64,000 nt of DNA from Eutypella sp. D-1 (Eukaryota; Ascomycota; Sordariomycetes; Xylariales; Diatrypaceae), in NCBI GenBank assembly GCA_023313575.1, contig JAJTTP010000027.1, positions 62,001 through 126,000 of the forward strand, given 5' to 3'. This document shows positions 46,171 to 57,125 of the stretch, piece after piece (position 1 is the first letter of the stretch; the number at the start of each line of letters is the position of its first letter). Position numbers and translations under genes: made by a program. The notes beneath the pieces were generated by a model that searched no databases, was not told the DNA's origin, and worked only from the letters and a program-made list of their open reading frames with translations.

Positions 46171-47097
46171 TCACCACTTGATCACCCTCTGAGGGAAATA
46201 CTCGTCGATGAGGTCGAGGTAGTAGGGCTTGAGCTCCTCCATGTCGGGGAGTCCATCGCTCTTGCTGTAGAGGTCATAGGGGTTGAAAGCGCGGACGGCG
46301 TCGAGCATGCGCTCGTCCTTCTCGTTCATGAAGTGGCGGTACGCATTCTCGCGGTGCCAAGGGTAGAAAGAGTGGTAGCGGATCATGGCAAGGGCCTCAT
46401 CGGGGAGCGTCGACTGGTCCTTGACCACATGGTACAGGTACTCGTCGTGGCCCCATGAGAGCATTATGTTGTCGAGCCCGCAACCGGGGGAGTAGATACC
46501 ATCTTTCGTCGTGTAGATAGGGTCCTTGCTGTCTGGGTTGTCTACGAAGCTGCCCGGGTAGATGATGCGTTCGTCGAAGGCGCAGCCCACGGGGAACGTG
46601 TCGCCCACTACGTCCCACTGGCCCTCGGACCCGTAGAAGTAGAGCAACTTGCCCAGGTCGTGGATCAATCCCGTCAGCTGCATCCACCGGGGCTTGCCAT
46701 CCCGGCGGATCGCCTCGGCCGACTGCAGCAGGTGCTGGATCTGGGAGAGGCTGGTGTCGGGGTCGGACTCGTCGATCAGTGTGTTGAGCTTCTCCATGGC
46801 CTGCCACACCGTCATCTCCTCGCGTTTGCGCGAGTGGAAGTGGTTGCGCGCCTTGAGGTTGTACGCCACCGTCTGCTTGGTGTGCTGCTCACGGTAGAAG
46901 TTCTTGACCCGGTCGCAGGCGTCCTCATACTGTCGGAACTGCGTCTTGTCCTTGTTGGCGTCGAATTTAGACTCGGTGTTGAACTGCTGTTTGTCACCCT
47001 TCAACACGTTGACCGCGTCGATCTTGTCCGAGGTCTCCTCGAGCTTCAACCCGTCGCGGGTCGAGGTGTTATCATCGAGAAGGACTCCAGGGGCCAT
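46171..47097 (-). CDS. MIOX: myo-Inositol oxygenase
   Basis: Di-iron oxygenase that cleaves myo-inositol to D-glucuronate, the entry step of inositol catabolism. Single exon, 308 residues, close to the family length. All six iron ligands of human MIOX have counterparts: H122 (QHLLQSAEAIR), H146 and D147 (LIHDLGK), H217 (SWGHDEY), H242 (RYHSFYPWH) and D275 (NPYDLYSK). Other signatures are VVGDTFPVGC, GCGLDNIMLSWG and LKPYYLDLIDEYFP. The start MAPGVLLDDN is the first ATG of the frame. A zinc-cluster regulator on the same strand ends 744 bp upstream, and a disaccharide permease lies further out, so a small carbon-use neighbourhood is possible. Confidence 0.95.
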   Translation of the reverse strand: MAPGVLLDDNTSTRDGLKLEETSDKIDAVNVLKGDKQQFNTESKFDANKDKTQFRQYEDACDRVKNFYREQHTKQTVAYNLKARNHFHSRKREEMTVWQAMEKLNTLIDESDPDTSLSQIQHLLQSAEAIRRDGKPRWMQLTGLIHDLGKLLYFYGSEGQWDVVGDTFPVGCAFDERIIYPGSFVDNPDSKDPIYTTKDGIYSPGCGLDNIMLSWGHDEYLYHVVKDQSTLPDEALAMIRYHSFYPWHRENAYRHFMNEKDERMLDAVRAFNPYDLYSKSDGLPDMEELKPYYLDLIDEYFPQRVIKW

Positions 47098-47841
47098 TTT
47101 GGAACGTGAGTGTGAGACAAGTCAAATTGAGAGAAGTTTCTATTTGGTTTCCTGGAAAAGAGATGTTGGGCGTTCTTTGCTTTCGTATATTCGCTGGTTC
47201 TGAGATCTGGGGTTTGAAGACAAAAGGGCGAGGTATACTGAGCAAGACGGTTCAATATATATGTTTTGATTCTCGCCATCTTGTCGCATCGTGCGTCAGG
47301 ACGACTCACTTCATGTCTGCATCGTCGTATAAGACGTCGCCATGAACCGCTTCGAGTCAAAATCGCCGAAAATAAACTGGGTCGGCCAAGCCACCCACTC
47401 AGGAGTCCCACAACGGCTCTGCGACGATCCCCCACATCTGCCGCACGTTCCCATAGTGGGTACAAGGAGGATAGGGGCGTTTTTCCAAGTTTTAGCCTCG
47501 TCTTCCAAGATGGGTAATTTTGGCCGAACCGTGAGCGGGAAAAAAAACCCCTACATAGGCGGTTAGTTCTCACCACACCGTTGGCGCAGCCCACCAATTC
47601 AACCACATGCACGATCTTGTCGATTCTTTTTGTGGACAGCTGCATACAATACGCCCAGAATCGTCAGCATAGTGGGTGGCAAATGACCGGTTAGGCAACG
47701 AGGGGGAATCCGGGGTCGTTGTAAAGACAAGATTCGGCAAATCGTCAACTCCCTCTTGGTCAGCAGCACGGTGGTGCTATGGACAAATGACGAAACGTGC
47801 ATGCAAAGTGAGATCAGAGCATTGATCAGAGCATTGGCCAT
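47098..47841. other. Inositol oxygenase promoter region
   Basis: Lies between the stop codon of the upstream zinc-cluster gene and the ATG of the inositol oxygenase gene, both on the minus strand. No further gene was recognised. Confidence 0.4.
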
Positions 47842-49926
47842 TCATCCGTCGCCGTTATCCGGTATCCAGCCCCAAGCTTTCATAAGTTGCTGTTGGATCG
47901 CCCTTGTCGGGCGGGCGTGGTCCTCCTCGGTCCTCTTCAGCAAGTCCATTAAGGCTCGCTGGTCTGGTTGCTCGTTGAATTGATCTCCAACTGCGGCTCC
48001 CAGTTAGCTTCTCCATCTTAAGCATCAGTCAGGTCAGGTTAGCCCATACACATTGCGATACCCATGCACGCCGTAAACATGGCCGGCGGGGACCATTGAT
48101 TGCTTGCACCGATACCACATAGCTCACGCGTTAATTCTTCGATTCGTTGCTTCAGTGTGTCAGCAGATTCTCATCGTGGTGGGTCGCACCAAAAGACTTA
48201 CCGTCATCTTTTTAATAGCTGCTCGGCGATTTGTCCCTACCTTGGGGATTCCGGGGTTGAATTGGACTAGGAACAGCTGCGCTAGTATCCGGTGCTGTAT
48301 GCCAATGACTAGAAAGCAAATTCCAATCAGTACTCCTGTAAGCCTTCAAAGGAAGTCAATATTCAAATACCGTGACAACTCGAGCCATGCCACACTTCAG
48401 GGAACACTAGCGGGGTTTCTCGCCCTCTATAGAAATATGGGTCAAACGATGAGGGTCGAGTGAGGGACCATTTCTGGCATGCTTCGTCCAGAGACGCCCA
48501 TTGACTACTAGAGGGGGTGTCACTGCCAAAACAAAAGTTAAGAACGTCGGCAAGGTGCACAATAGCCCTGTTTGACCACGTATAGTCGTCCGCTGGCGTA
48601 AAGGACCGGTCCACTACGTAGTGATTCAGATTCAGCTTGACCGGCTGCTGGGTGATGACGGCGATGTAGATCTCTTGTCGGAGTCCCACCCAGAACGAAG
48701 CGGCGCTTAGGCTTCCTGGTATCATATATTGATCCCCAACGTTGACGAACGCGTGGATTCCTAGTAGATGGCCATGGTAATCATGTCCAGTAGTCGAGCC
48801 TAAAGTCTCGTTTAGCCAGAACCCTTGCCTATTGCCTATTGGAATTTTGACTTCATACCTTCCATCTCTTCCAACATACGTAAGATGATGGTCGCCGCAA
48901 ACAAGTTCTCATCAGAGAGTGTTGATGCGTGGTTCAGCATGGGAGTCAAATACTTGAGGCACTCGTCATGGTAACGATTGGACGCCAGAGGGTCGAAATC
49001 ACTCGTCCAACTGAGGTGCCTCGCAGCTATGGCAAGGATGGCGTTCATGAGCGTCCTGCACGTACCAGCGCGCTCGGGAACAACCAGCTCAAAGTGACGC
49101 GCCGGATCACATAGATCCAACTAGTCTTTGTCAGTCTATATTACGTGGACAGCGAGATATCCAAACCTACACATGGTGCTAGTTTCGCGATATAGTGACG
49201 AAACAGGACCGCCTCTGTTCGAGACTTTAGAGGAAATGCCGAGGTGTCTCGGACTGCATTCCCTGCTACTTTGCCCTGCCATGGCTGGGTACCGAATGGG
49301 CTGGCTGAGCTTTTCGCCCGTGGATGCTCATCAGCCTGATACTCGGGCTCGTTGACACGAGCACTTGACGAGCGACGGGCTTGCGCAGGATTGCCCCCTC
49401 GGACACCCGAATGGTCCCGACCCGTTGGAGTACTCCTCACTGGCGTGCTTTTGCGCGAGGTTTCGGGGGTTGGGTCATTTTTCTCCGCGTCATCAGGGGA
49501 GAATTGATAGCACGGCACCTCGTCTAGAGGGCTGCCAGTAGTCAGGGACCGGGTTTCGTCGACATAGGTCACTTTAGACAGCTTAGCCGATGCACTTGTT
49601 GGCCGAATGGCACATGATGTCTCCTTCCAAGAGAGCTTACGTCTTTTCGGGGCCCTGACCCATTTCTGGTCTTTCGCAAAGGCGCCCTTGCTTGCTTTGA
49701 ATTTATAAGCGATCCTGCATTCGCGACCGGCACGAACACAGCGGCCGCATCTGGGGACTGTGCGATCACCTACGCAGCAGGAGTCAATATTGCGTCCCTG
49801 TCGGTCAATGTGAATAGCACTTACATTTTAAATGATTCTCACGGCATGTAACGCTGGACGTGGCAATTCACCAAGTTAGTCTACTACTACGTACACGTTT
49901 TACACCCACCAAAGCCGCCGTCTCAT
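47842..49926 (-). CDS. Zn(II)2Cys6 regulator with Fungal_trans_2 domain, eight exons
   Basis: Nuclear transcription factor assembled from eight exons that fall in different frames: 49926-49910 (17 nt), 49853-49825 (29 nt), 49769-49171, 49120-48859, 48799-48371, 48335-48202, 48149-48050 and 47990-47842; total 572 residues. Splicing restores a perfect cluster, C6-x2-C9-x6-C16-x6-C23-x2-C26-x6-C33 (MRRRLCVTCRENHLKC, then CGRCVRAGREC), spread over exons 1-3. The Fungal_trans_2 region follows: LDLCDPARHFELVVPERAG, MNAILAIAARHLS, HDYHGHLLGIHAF, AASFWVGLRQEIYIA, WSPPAMFTACM, ending MKAWGWIPDNGDG. Introns are 56, 55, 50, 59, 35, 51 or 52 and 59 bp, most with CTAAC- or CTGAC-like branch sites. The 35-bp intron is unusually short. 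Exon 3 encodes a Ser/Pro/Arg-rich linker. The target is unknown; the adjacent MIOX gene is an obvious candidate. The exon chain is inferred but internally consistent. Confidence 0.82.
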
Positions 49927-51445
49927 CGGATTCATACCATGGGGTAGCGAGCAGCTCAACAGGCTCTAATGAAGCTATTCGCGGTGTCATCGGATACCGC
50001 TCCCGGGAGGATCAGCGGTTTCTCGGCAGAACTGATATACTCCAAATCTAGAGCTTCAGATATAACTAGTTGACTTGATCTTGTTGTCCAGAGTTGGGCA
50101 AAACCGGCGATAAGCGACAGGGGGCCACCCTATATATCTATAAAAACGGCGCCCAGTACGCAAGTAACTATGTACTAGGGGAGGTACAAAGTACGTCATG
50201 CAGCGACGAGGAGAACAGGTAGGTAAGCAGGGTCGCTACCAATTACTGAAGTGGTATTGTGCGATTGGTAGAATTCTTTCAGCCACTTTACCATCCATAT
50301 TCTACCATCCATGGATGATAAGGAGCAAAAGGAAGGACTTGACTAATAAATTGTTCGGTGAGAAGAAAAGGAGCACTAAAAAAGCTCTAACCAGCTTGAC
50401 CTGAACTCTGATAGACCGTGTCTATATTGATATAAATAATTAGTTGAATGTGCAACGTATTTAAGCCACAACAACGACTCTTCCCAGGCTATCAGCCACA
50501 AGACTATGTCCAGGTTGCAGTGGACCCGTGGACTCTTGTGTTGAGAAATACCTACTTAGGTACATTAAATTCCTGTCGGTAATCGCCATTGCTCGCTCCT
50601 GCTCGGATAAATTTCCAATTAGAGGAAAGCCACACACTAACGGGGCATTCCTCCATGTGCTTTTTGACTGACTAACAACACTATCTCTCTCATCTCCACG
50701 GAGTACTATTGTAGTTCAAGGTAGTCCGTATTGCACATCTAGATTCCCTGTGATCGTCGCTTCGTCCCCCCTTCATTTCTGCATGTAACCTGCCTGCTAG
50801 TAAGCCTGTAAGCCTGCTCGCCCGCATTACACTCCAAACCAGTATACTAGATTGTAAGAACTCCAATTCCCAATAGCCGGGATCACCTATGATCACCTAT
50901 GATATGCCTCCGTTGCCCCCCCCGTAGTAATGCTTCCCCAACCTCTTCCCCGCAACTTTCCTTCGTGAACTTTCTGGCTCGGTATAAAACCAACAGAAAC
51001 AACCGAGGCCAGCAGATTTTACCAGGGTGGTGATGTTTTTTGTCAGTGAATCTCTACTTACGATAATAAACCCATGTGGGCCAGTGGGGGCTCCGGCTTC
51101 TCAAGACGGATCTGGTAGGTTCTTGACCCATACTAACTACGATGTACACCTAGGTATATAATAATAAGCACGCGACCATTGGTTCTCCCAAGCGTTTTTC
51201 TCGCGATGCCCTTGCTATCCACACTTTTTTTTTCTCTCTGGTTTTTTTTTGTGGTCCTGGGGAGATAACTCTGACAGGCTAATGAAGTCGTTCGAGTTCT
51301 TTTCGCCGATGACCACCCTTTTGCGCACGCGGCACACATCTCGAGATCCGCTAAATTCCTGGTAGTCAATGGGCGTTTTGTCTCACTGTTACAGTTCCCC
51401 GTATCGTAGCATTTATCTATATTAAGAACGCGCAGAGACCACAAA
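49927..51445. other. Divergent promoter region between regulator and permease
   Basis: No gene was recognised. The right part is the permease leader, with poly-T runs (about 51224-51260 as read) and a GTGGGGG word near 51083 that fits the carbon-catabolite-repressor consensus SYGGRG. The left part is the promoter of the eight-exon regulator. A duplicated gatcacctatgat word lies near 50880-50903. Confidence 0.4.
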
Positions 51446-53676
51446 ATGGTCCTAACTCCCGGTCCCGGTACCAATGAGACCGGCGGTACATCCTCGCCGC
51501 CGCCGTCCTATCACGATGCGGCGGCCCCAGAAATCAACAAGGCCCCGTCGGAGGAGGCCGTGAAGGATGACCACGCGACGCATGCGTCCTCTACGGGTGG
51601 TTATGCTGGCGGCGCCGGTGCCGGTGTTTCTGGTGTTGATCACGGGCTCGGCGACGTGATCCGCCATGCCAAGCTCGCCTCGGAGAAGGAGCACAAGATG
51701 ACCCTGCTACAGGGCCTGCGCTTGTACCCAAAGGCCATCGGCTGGAGTATCCTTATCTCGACCTGTATCGTAATGGAGGGCTATGATATAGCCCTGGTCA
51801 ACAACTTCTACGCCTTTCCCCAGTTCAACCGCAAATACGGCGTGGAACTCGAGGACGGCACCTGGCAAGTCCCCGCCGCCTGGCAGGCCGGCCTCTCCAA
51901 CGGCGCTGTTGTCGGCGAGATCATCGGCCTCCTGCTGAACGGTTGGGTTTCCGAGCGATTTGGCTACCGTGCCACCGTCATCGGCTGCCTCATCCTCGTC
52001 TCGGCCTTTATCTCTATCTACTTCACTGCCCAAACCGTCGTTCATCTCCAGGTCGCTTCTATCCTCTGCGGCATCCCCTGGGGCGTCTTCCAGACCCTGA
52101 CTATCACCTATGCATCCGAAGTCTGCCCCGTCGCTCTGCGCGGATACCTCACTACTTACATCAACATGTGTTGGGGCATTGGCCAGATGCTTGGGATTGG
52201 CACCATTATGGGTAACCTCTGGCGGACCGACGAGTGGGCCTATCGCATTGTATGTACTCCTGCCATCCCTTGCTATCATGGCACTTTGACGTAGGTCAAG
52301 TATGGAGCACTAACCAATCCGTTTTCTTTCGATTAGCCCTATGGACTCCAGTGGATGTGGCCGCTGCCCCTGGCCATCGGCATCTTCTTCGCACCCGAGT
52401 CACCCTGGTGGCTTGTCAGGAGGCAGAAGCTTGAAGAAGCCAAGAAATCGCTGCTCCGCCTCACAAGTCGCAACCTCGAGACCGACTTCGACGCCGACGA
52501 GACAGTCGCCATGATGGTGCACACGACGGCCCTGGAGCAGAAGGTGAGTTGACTTACGCGATGCAGCCCCAACTTCCATTTCTAACACGCTGCGATCAGA
52601 TCACGAAGGGGGCTAGCTATCTGGATTGCTTCAAGGGCGTTGACTTGCGCCGCACCGAGGTACGTCCAACAATTCGTCTTCTGGTACCACTTGTCGGGGA
52701 CATCAATTCTAACCCGCGTAGATCGTATGCATGTGTTGGGCCATACAGAACCTGAGCGGCAACTCGTTCTCCAACTACTCGACGTATTTCCTGCAACAGG
52801 CTGGCCTAGACGAGAACACATCTTATTCGTTCGCCCTCGGCCAGTATGCCATCAACTGTGTCGGAGTTGTCGGCGCCTGGGGTCTCATAACCTTGGGAAT
52901 CGGTCGCAGGTTAGTACACTTTTCCCCACTGGAACATCATGGCCTGGCGCGCACCATTGGAGATACTAACGTCCATAACAGATCGCTCTACCTCTGGGGA
53001 CTCGTCGGGTTGTTCATTATGCTCCTGATTCTGGGGTTTTTGGGCCTCGCGAAGGATCGGACAGCGGCGTCGCTCGCCACGGGCTGCATCATGCTGGTGT
53101 GGGCCCTCTGCTACCAGTTGACCGTGGGAACTGTCTGCTACTCGCTCGTCGCCGAGATCTCTTCAAGGCGGCTACAGATCAAGACCGTTGTGCTCGGTCG
53201 AATCCTCTAGTATGACCCCAAGCGCTCGCGACCTAACTGATACGCATCGTCTTGTTCACTAACACATCGCAGCAATATCGTCAGCATCATCTGCGGAGTC
53301 CTGACGCCCTACATGCTGAACCCCAGTGCCTGGGACTGGGGCAACTACGCCGGCTTCTTCTGGGTACTTACCTCCCTCCCTTCTTTATCCATCCACCCCC
53401 TTCTCCATCGTCTAATCAAGAAGCAAAATCTGACATGTGTATTTTTCCCAGGCCGCCGGCTGCTTCCTATGCATCATCTACACGTACTTCCGCGTTCCGG
53501 AGCCGACGGGGCGCACGTTCGCAGAGTTAGACCTGCTGTTCGAGAGGCGGATCAGCGCGCGCAAATTCGCGTCCACCGACATCGACGCCTTCGCCGAGAC
53601 CGTCGACGACGACCTCATGGACAAGTACCAGGCCCAGATCACCATCGCCAACATGGAGAAGGAGCTCAAGGTGTGA
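51446..53676 (+). CDS. MFS sugar:H+ symporter, alpha-glucoside (maltose) permease type
   Basis: Plasma-membrane transporter predicted to import maltose-like alpha-glucosides with protons. Seven exons: 51446-52249, 52337-52543, 52600-52659, 52722-52909, 52982-53209, 53273-53363 and 53452-53676; all junctions keep frame and give 600 residues. A hydrophilic N-terminal 85 residues precedes 12 expected membrane segments. MFS sugar-porter signatures: [10 protein letters not shown] after TM2, [15 protein letters not shown] at the end of TM4, PESPWWLVR after TM6, and [16 protein letters not shown] after TM12. The motif [16 protein letters not shown], normally PSSRLRxKT, is present before TM10. Exon 5 reads into TAG in the genomic frame but splices after TA to give Tyr (RILYNIVSI). 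The gene is divergent from the zinc-cluster gene. Exact substrate cannot be read from sequence. Confidence 0.9.
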
Positions 53677-56148
53677 TCACGGTGACCCACGTGATAGGCA
53701 CCGCTGCTAGATATAGTAGAAGCACAGCCATCTTGGTCTAATGTCTTCGTCATATAAGTGGCTCTCTTGGTAGGTCTGAGTTAAGGGGCTGCGATATAAG
53801 CAGAGGCCCCTGTTGTACTTATATAATCATTGTAGTATTCGAAATAATAAGGAATAAAAACCACCGAGGCCTTGCTTCCGCTTTTTGCATGTCTTGATAG
53901 CGCACCGTAGTACCCGCCTCCGAAAAATAGCTCTGCACTGGCGATCGGCAAGGAGCTTGATTTGGGGGCGTGCTGATCGATACCATCGGTCTGAAGCTTA
54001 GCTGTCTCAACCGTTAGACTCGTTTCGCCTGTCCTATCCGTTCACAGCATGATTTTACTCCATAAAGCCCAAGAGATGAACAATGGACAAAGACTTCGGA
54101 ATGTGGCGTCAGATAAAAGACAAATAAGCACGTCATACGATACCTGCTACCCCAACTTAAGGCGGCCTGCAGCGCGGGAGAGCAGATTAGAGCCGGCTGA
54201 AAGTACTTCGTCCAACAAGAGACTCGCGCCCATTTGCGCCCTGCGAGTATATCTGTCGAACCCTTCTTCCCCCTTTGCAGGAGCTACAGCGATTAACATT
54301 ATCAAGGACGGTTATAGAAAAAAAGTATTCCCAGACGACCTCCCCCAACTAATTATCCTTCCGATAACAATAGTTATATATCTGCTCCAATTACCCACAG
54401 GAATGGTAACGCCCCAGCAATTCGGCAAGCCAACCGTCCGTCTCGAGGACAGCAGCGAGTCTCAGACATGGAGGCGGGAGGAATAGAAACAAAAGCGAGA
54501 CATGTCCCGGTGAGATAGAATAGGGGTAGTTAGTTATGTAGACAGTTGGTTTCCCGCGGCTCCTGCCCCGCGCTCTTCGCCTTGCTTCACGTCACGTCCA
54601 CTCACTCGCCTTGTCTGACGCTCGCCCGATGCATATTCTCGCTGGCCGTTATATATATATATATAGCAAAGCAAGCAAGTAAGCGGCGGTCGCGTAAGAA
54701 AATGTACGTATAATGTTTATGTACCCGCCTCGGAATAGATAGCGGCGCACGCCTCCCCCTCCCCTCTTGCGCTCTGGTGGTGGTGGCGCACTCTGCCAAA
54801 TTGGCTTATCTTTCCTCTCGAAATTTATTTTTTTTTTCCGCCCCCGCGACGAGGAAGAGACAGGTAGGTAGTTAGTCCACAATCGTCAACCCGTGTCCCA
54901 GACCTACTAAGACATTCCGTGCATCTTCGGCCAACCAGCGAGAACCCAGGCAGTCCCAGTCCCAGTCCCAGCAGTTCGCTCCCACCACCCCCCCCCCCCC
55001 CTAAGTCGGTACGGGAGCTAGGCCGCAGCAACGTCGTGCAGTTGGTTTACTGGGAACGGGCCTGCACAAATGGGACTACGTATCCAATTTGCCAAAAGTT
55101 CTTACGAGGGTTTCATAGATATGCACGGGATTCGCAATCCGTCTGTGAGAAAAATAAAAATAAGAAGAAAGAAGAAAGGTCCTACCCAGCCAACCAGCCT
55201 AGCTAGGGGATTTACATATAGTGCAGAAATACGAGACGCGTCCGGCGAATTTCGTCGTGTGTGACGAACACCCGTATAATTTGCGCTGGGCTAGCTAGGT
55301 TGCTAGGTAGGTAGGTAGGTGTTCCCGCCATCAATCAGTCACTTCGCATCTTATCTGTGTTCCCGCGGTCCTGGACGGACGGACGGACTTCGTAAATTAA
55401 GTGATTCAGCTACTCTAGCTCATTGCCCTATCCTCGTAAAACACCATCTTTAGCCCAACCCACAGACACACACCACACACCACACGTACATAAGACTATA
55501 GTTTCAGTACGTGATAGGCTACCAGATGAAACGAAACGAAACGAAACGAAAAGGAAAGGGAAACAAAAAAAAAGAGAAAAATCAACCCATGCCATGTCCC
55601 TGCCTGCATGCTTCACGCTTTGACGCTTTTCACCGGCATGCCGGCGAAGATTTGGATTTACGTTGTGAGACTGAGACTGACTACGGCGAAAGGGAGGGGA
55701 GGGGAGGGGAGGGGATGCATTTGGGGCGCCACTGCACTCCCCTGTGTAGCCCGAGTTTTTTCAGGTCCAAATAATTTACACACCAAAAAAAAACCCCCCA
55801 ACCAAAACTCTGATCTATCAGACGGGGAGCCCGACTGACTGGGAGGGGGCAGGCGAGCGAATACTCAGGTACTGAAGGGGGGGGCGGGGGGTTTGACTCG
55901 GTCCTGAGGAAAAAAGACTGATTCCGAAGCCGCCCCCCCTTTTCCGATCATGACAGCATCACTTCGGGAACAAGCACACAAAGGTCAAAGCCAAAAACAA
56001 AAATAGAGGCACCCCTAAAACAACATGAATTTTTCCAAACAAACCATTGGAGGGGTTAGGGAAGGGGGGAGGGTTGCGCTCGGATTGTGTACAACACCTC
56101 AGAGCACGTGGCGCGCACGGCCGAGTCATGCATATACATACCCAACTT

Positions 56149-56169
56149 GAGAGAGAGAGAGAGAGAGAG
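56149..56169. repeat. (GA)n dinucleotide microsatellite
   Basis: About ten GA units on the plus strand, seen directly. Confidence 0.85.
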
Positions 56170-56925
56170 CGTAATGTAAATGAAAATGAATAGAGTAGAG
56201 TAGATTGATGATGGTGACGGTTTTATTTTTTTGTTGCAGGGCCTGACCTAGCTGGCTTGTTTTATATGTTGTTGGTTTGGGGGATAGGGGGGGGGTGCCG
56301 TTGGAATTTCTTTCGGTTTTTTTTTTGGTGGTAGTTATCTGCTTACCACTGCTTGCGTACATACTTACTTACCCTTACACTTTGGGCGACCCTTACTCGC
56401 CGCCCTCTCTCTCAGCCCGGGCGAGAGGTAGAAGGCGTGGGGACAAGAGTAATGGATGTATGGGAAACAAAAAATAGAGAGAAAGCCAGAAAGAAAGAAA
56501 GAAAGAAAAGGCCACATGCATATGCAGAGTCATTCAGTCATTCTTTCATATAACTCGCTTCAACCCACCCACTCACCCCCCAAAAACACCACCACAGGCG
56601 ACAATGGACGGAAACAATGAAGCAGCACATACAACGTCGGACGCGTGCGTATATACAATACATACCTGCTGCTAAGTAAAAAAAGAAGAGGAAAACCTGA
56701 CCAAACCAAACCAAACCAAAACCTGCAAAAAGAAAAGCATTAAGCCAGTCGAATGAAAAAAAGAGCTGGAGCTGGAGCTGTATCATACGGGGTGTGTGTG
56801 TGTGTGTCTGTAATGTGACGACACTCGCGAACCAACACCACCAAACACAAGCCTCCCGATCGCATCCCGGTCATACCGGTATCACTGTCGTTTCCAGTCT
56901 TGCGCGCGCGCGTGTGTGAGTGTGC

Positions 56926-56968
56926 TGTTGTTGTTGTTGTTGTGGTGGTGGTGGTGGTAGTAGTAGTA
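56926..56968. repeat. Compound triplet repeat upstream of the pheromone receptor gene
   Basis: Consecutive GTT, GGT and AGT triplet tracts form a 43-bp compound microsatellite about 160 bp before the receptor ATG, so probably in the promoter or 5' leader. Confidence 0.85.
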
Positions 56969-57125
56969 AATCGCTTCGCTGCGCCTGAATCATGCTGCTC
57001 GCACACGGCGGAAACCGGGAGCACAAGACGACGCAGACGACAAGAAAAAAACAGCAGCAAAACCCGGCAGCGCGCATACAACAGCGACGCCGCCCACGAC
57101 GACGCCGCCGGTCGTCTCCGCCAAT

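Larger units (their letters stand above)
53677..57125. other. 3.4-kb intergenic region with microsatellites
   Basis: No gene was supported. It holds a TA run (about 54648-54664), poly-C (about 54989-55001), GTAG units (about 55300-55320), GAAAC units (about 55528-55549), a GA run (56149-56169), AAAG units (about 56488-56508) and a GTT-GGT-AGT compound triplet run (56926-56968). An open frame at 54049-54486 has no recognisable motif. The right end should contain the promoter and leader of the pheromone receptor gene. Confidence 0.4.

Noticed and set aside
54049..54486. 145-codon plus-strand frame
   Set aside because: Composition is not protein-like throughout, there is no motif, and no splice partner was found.
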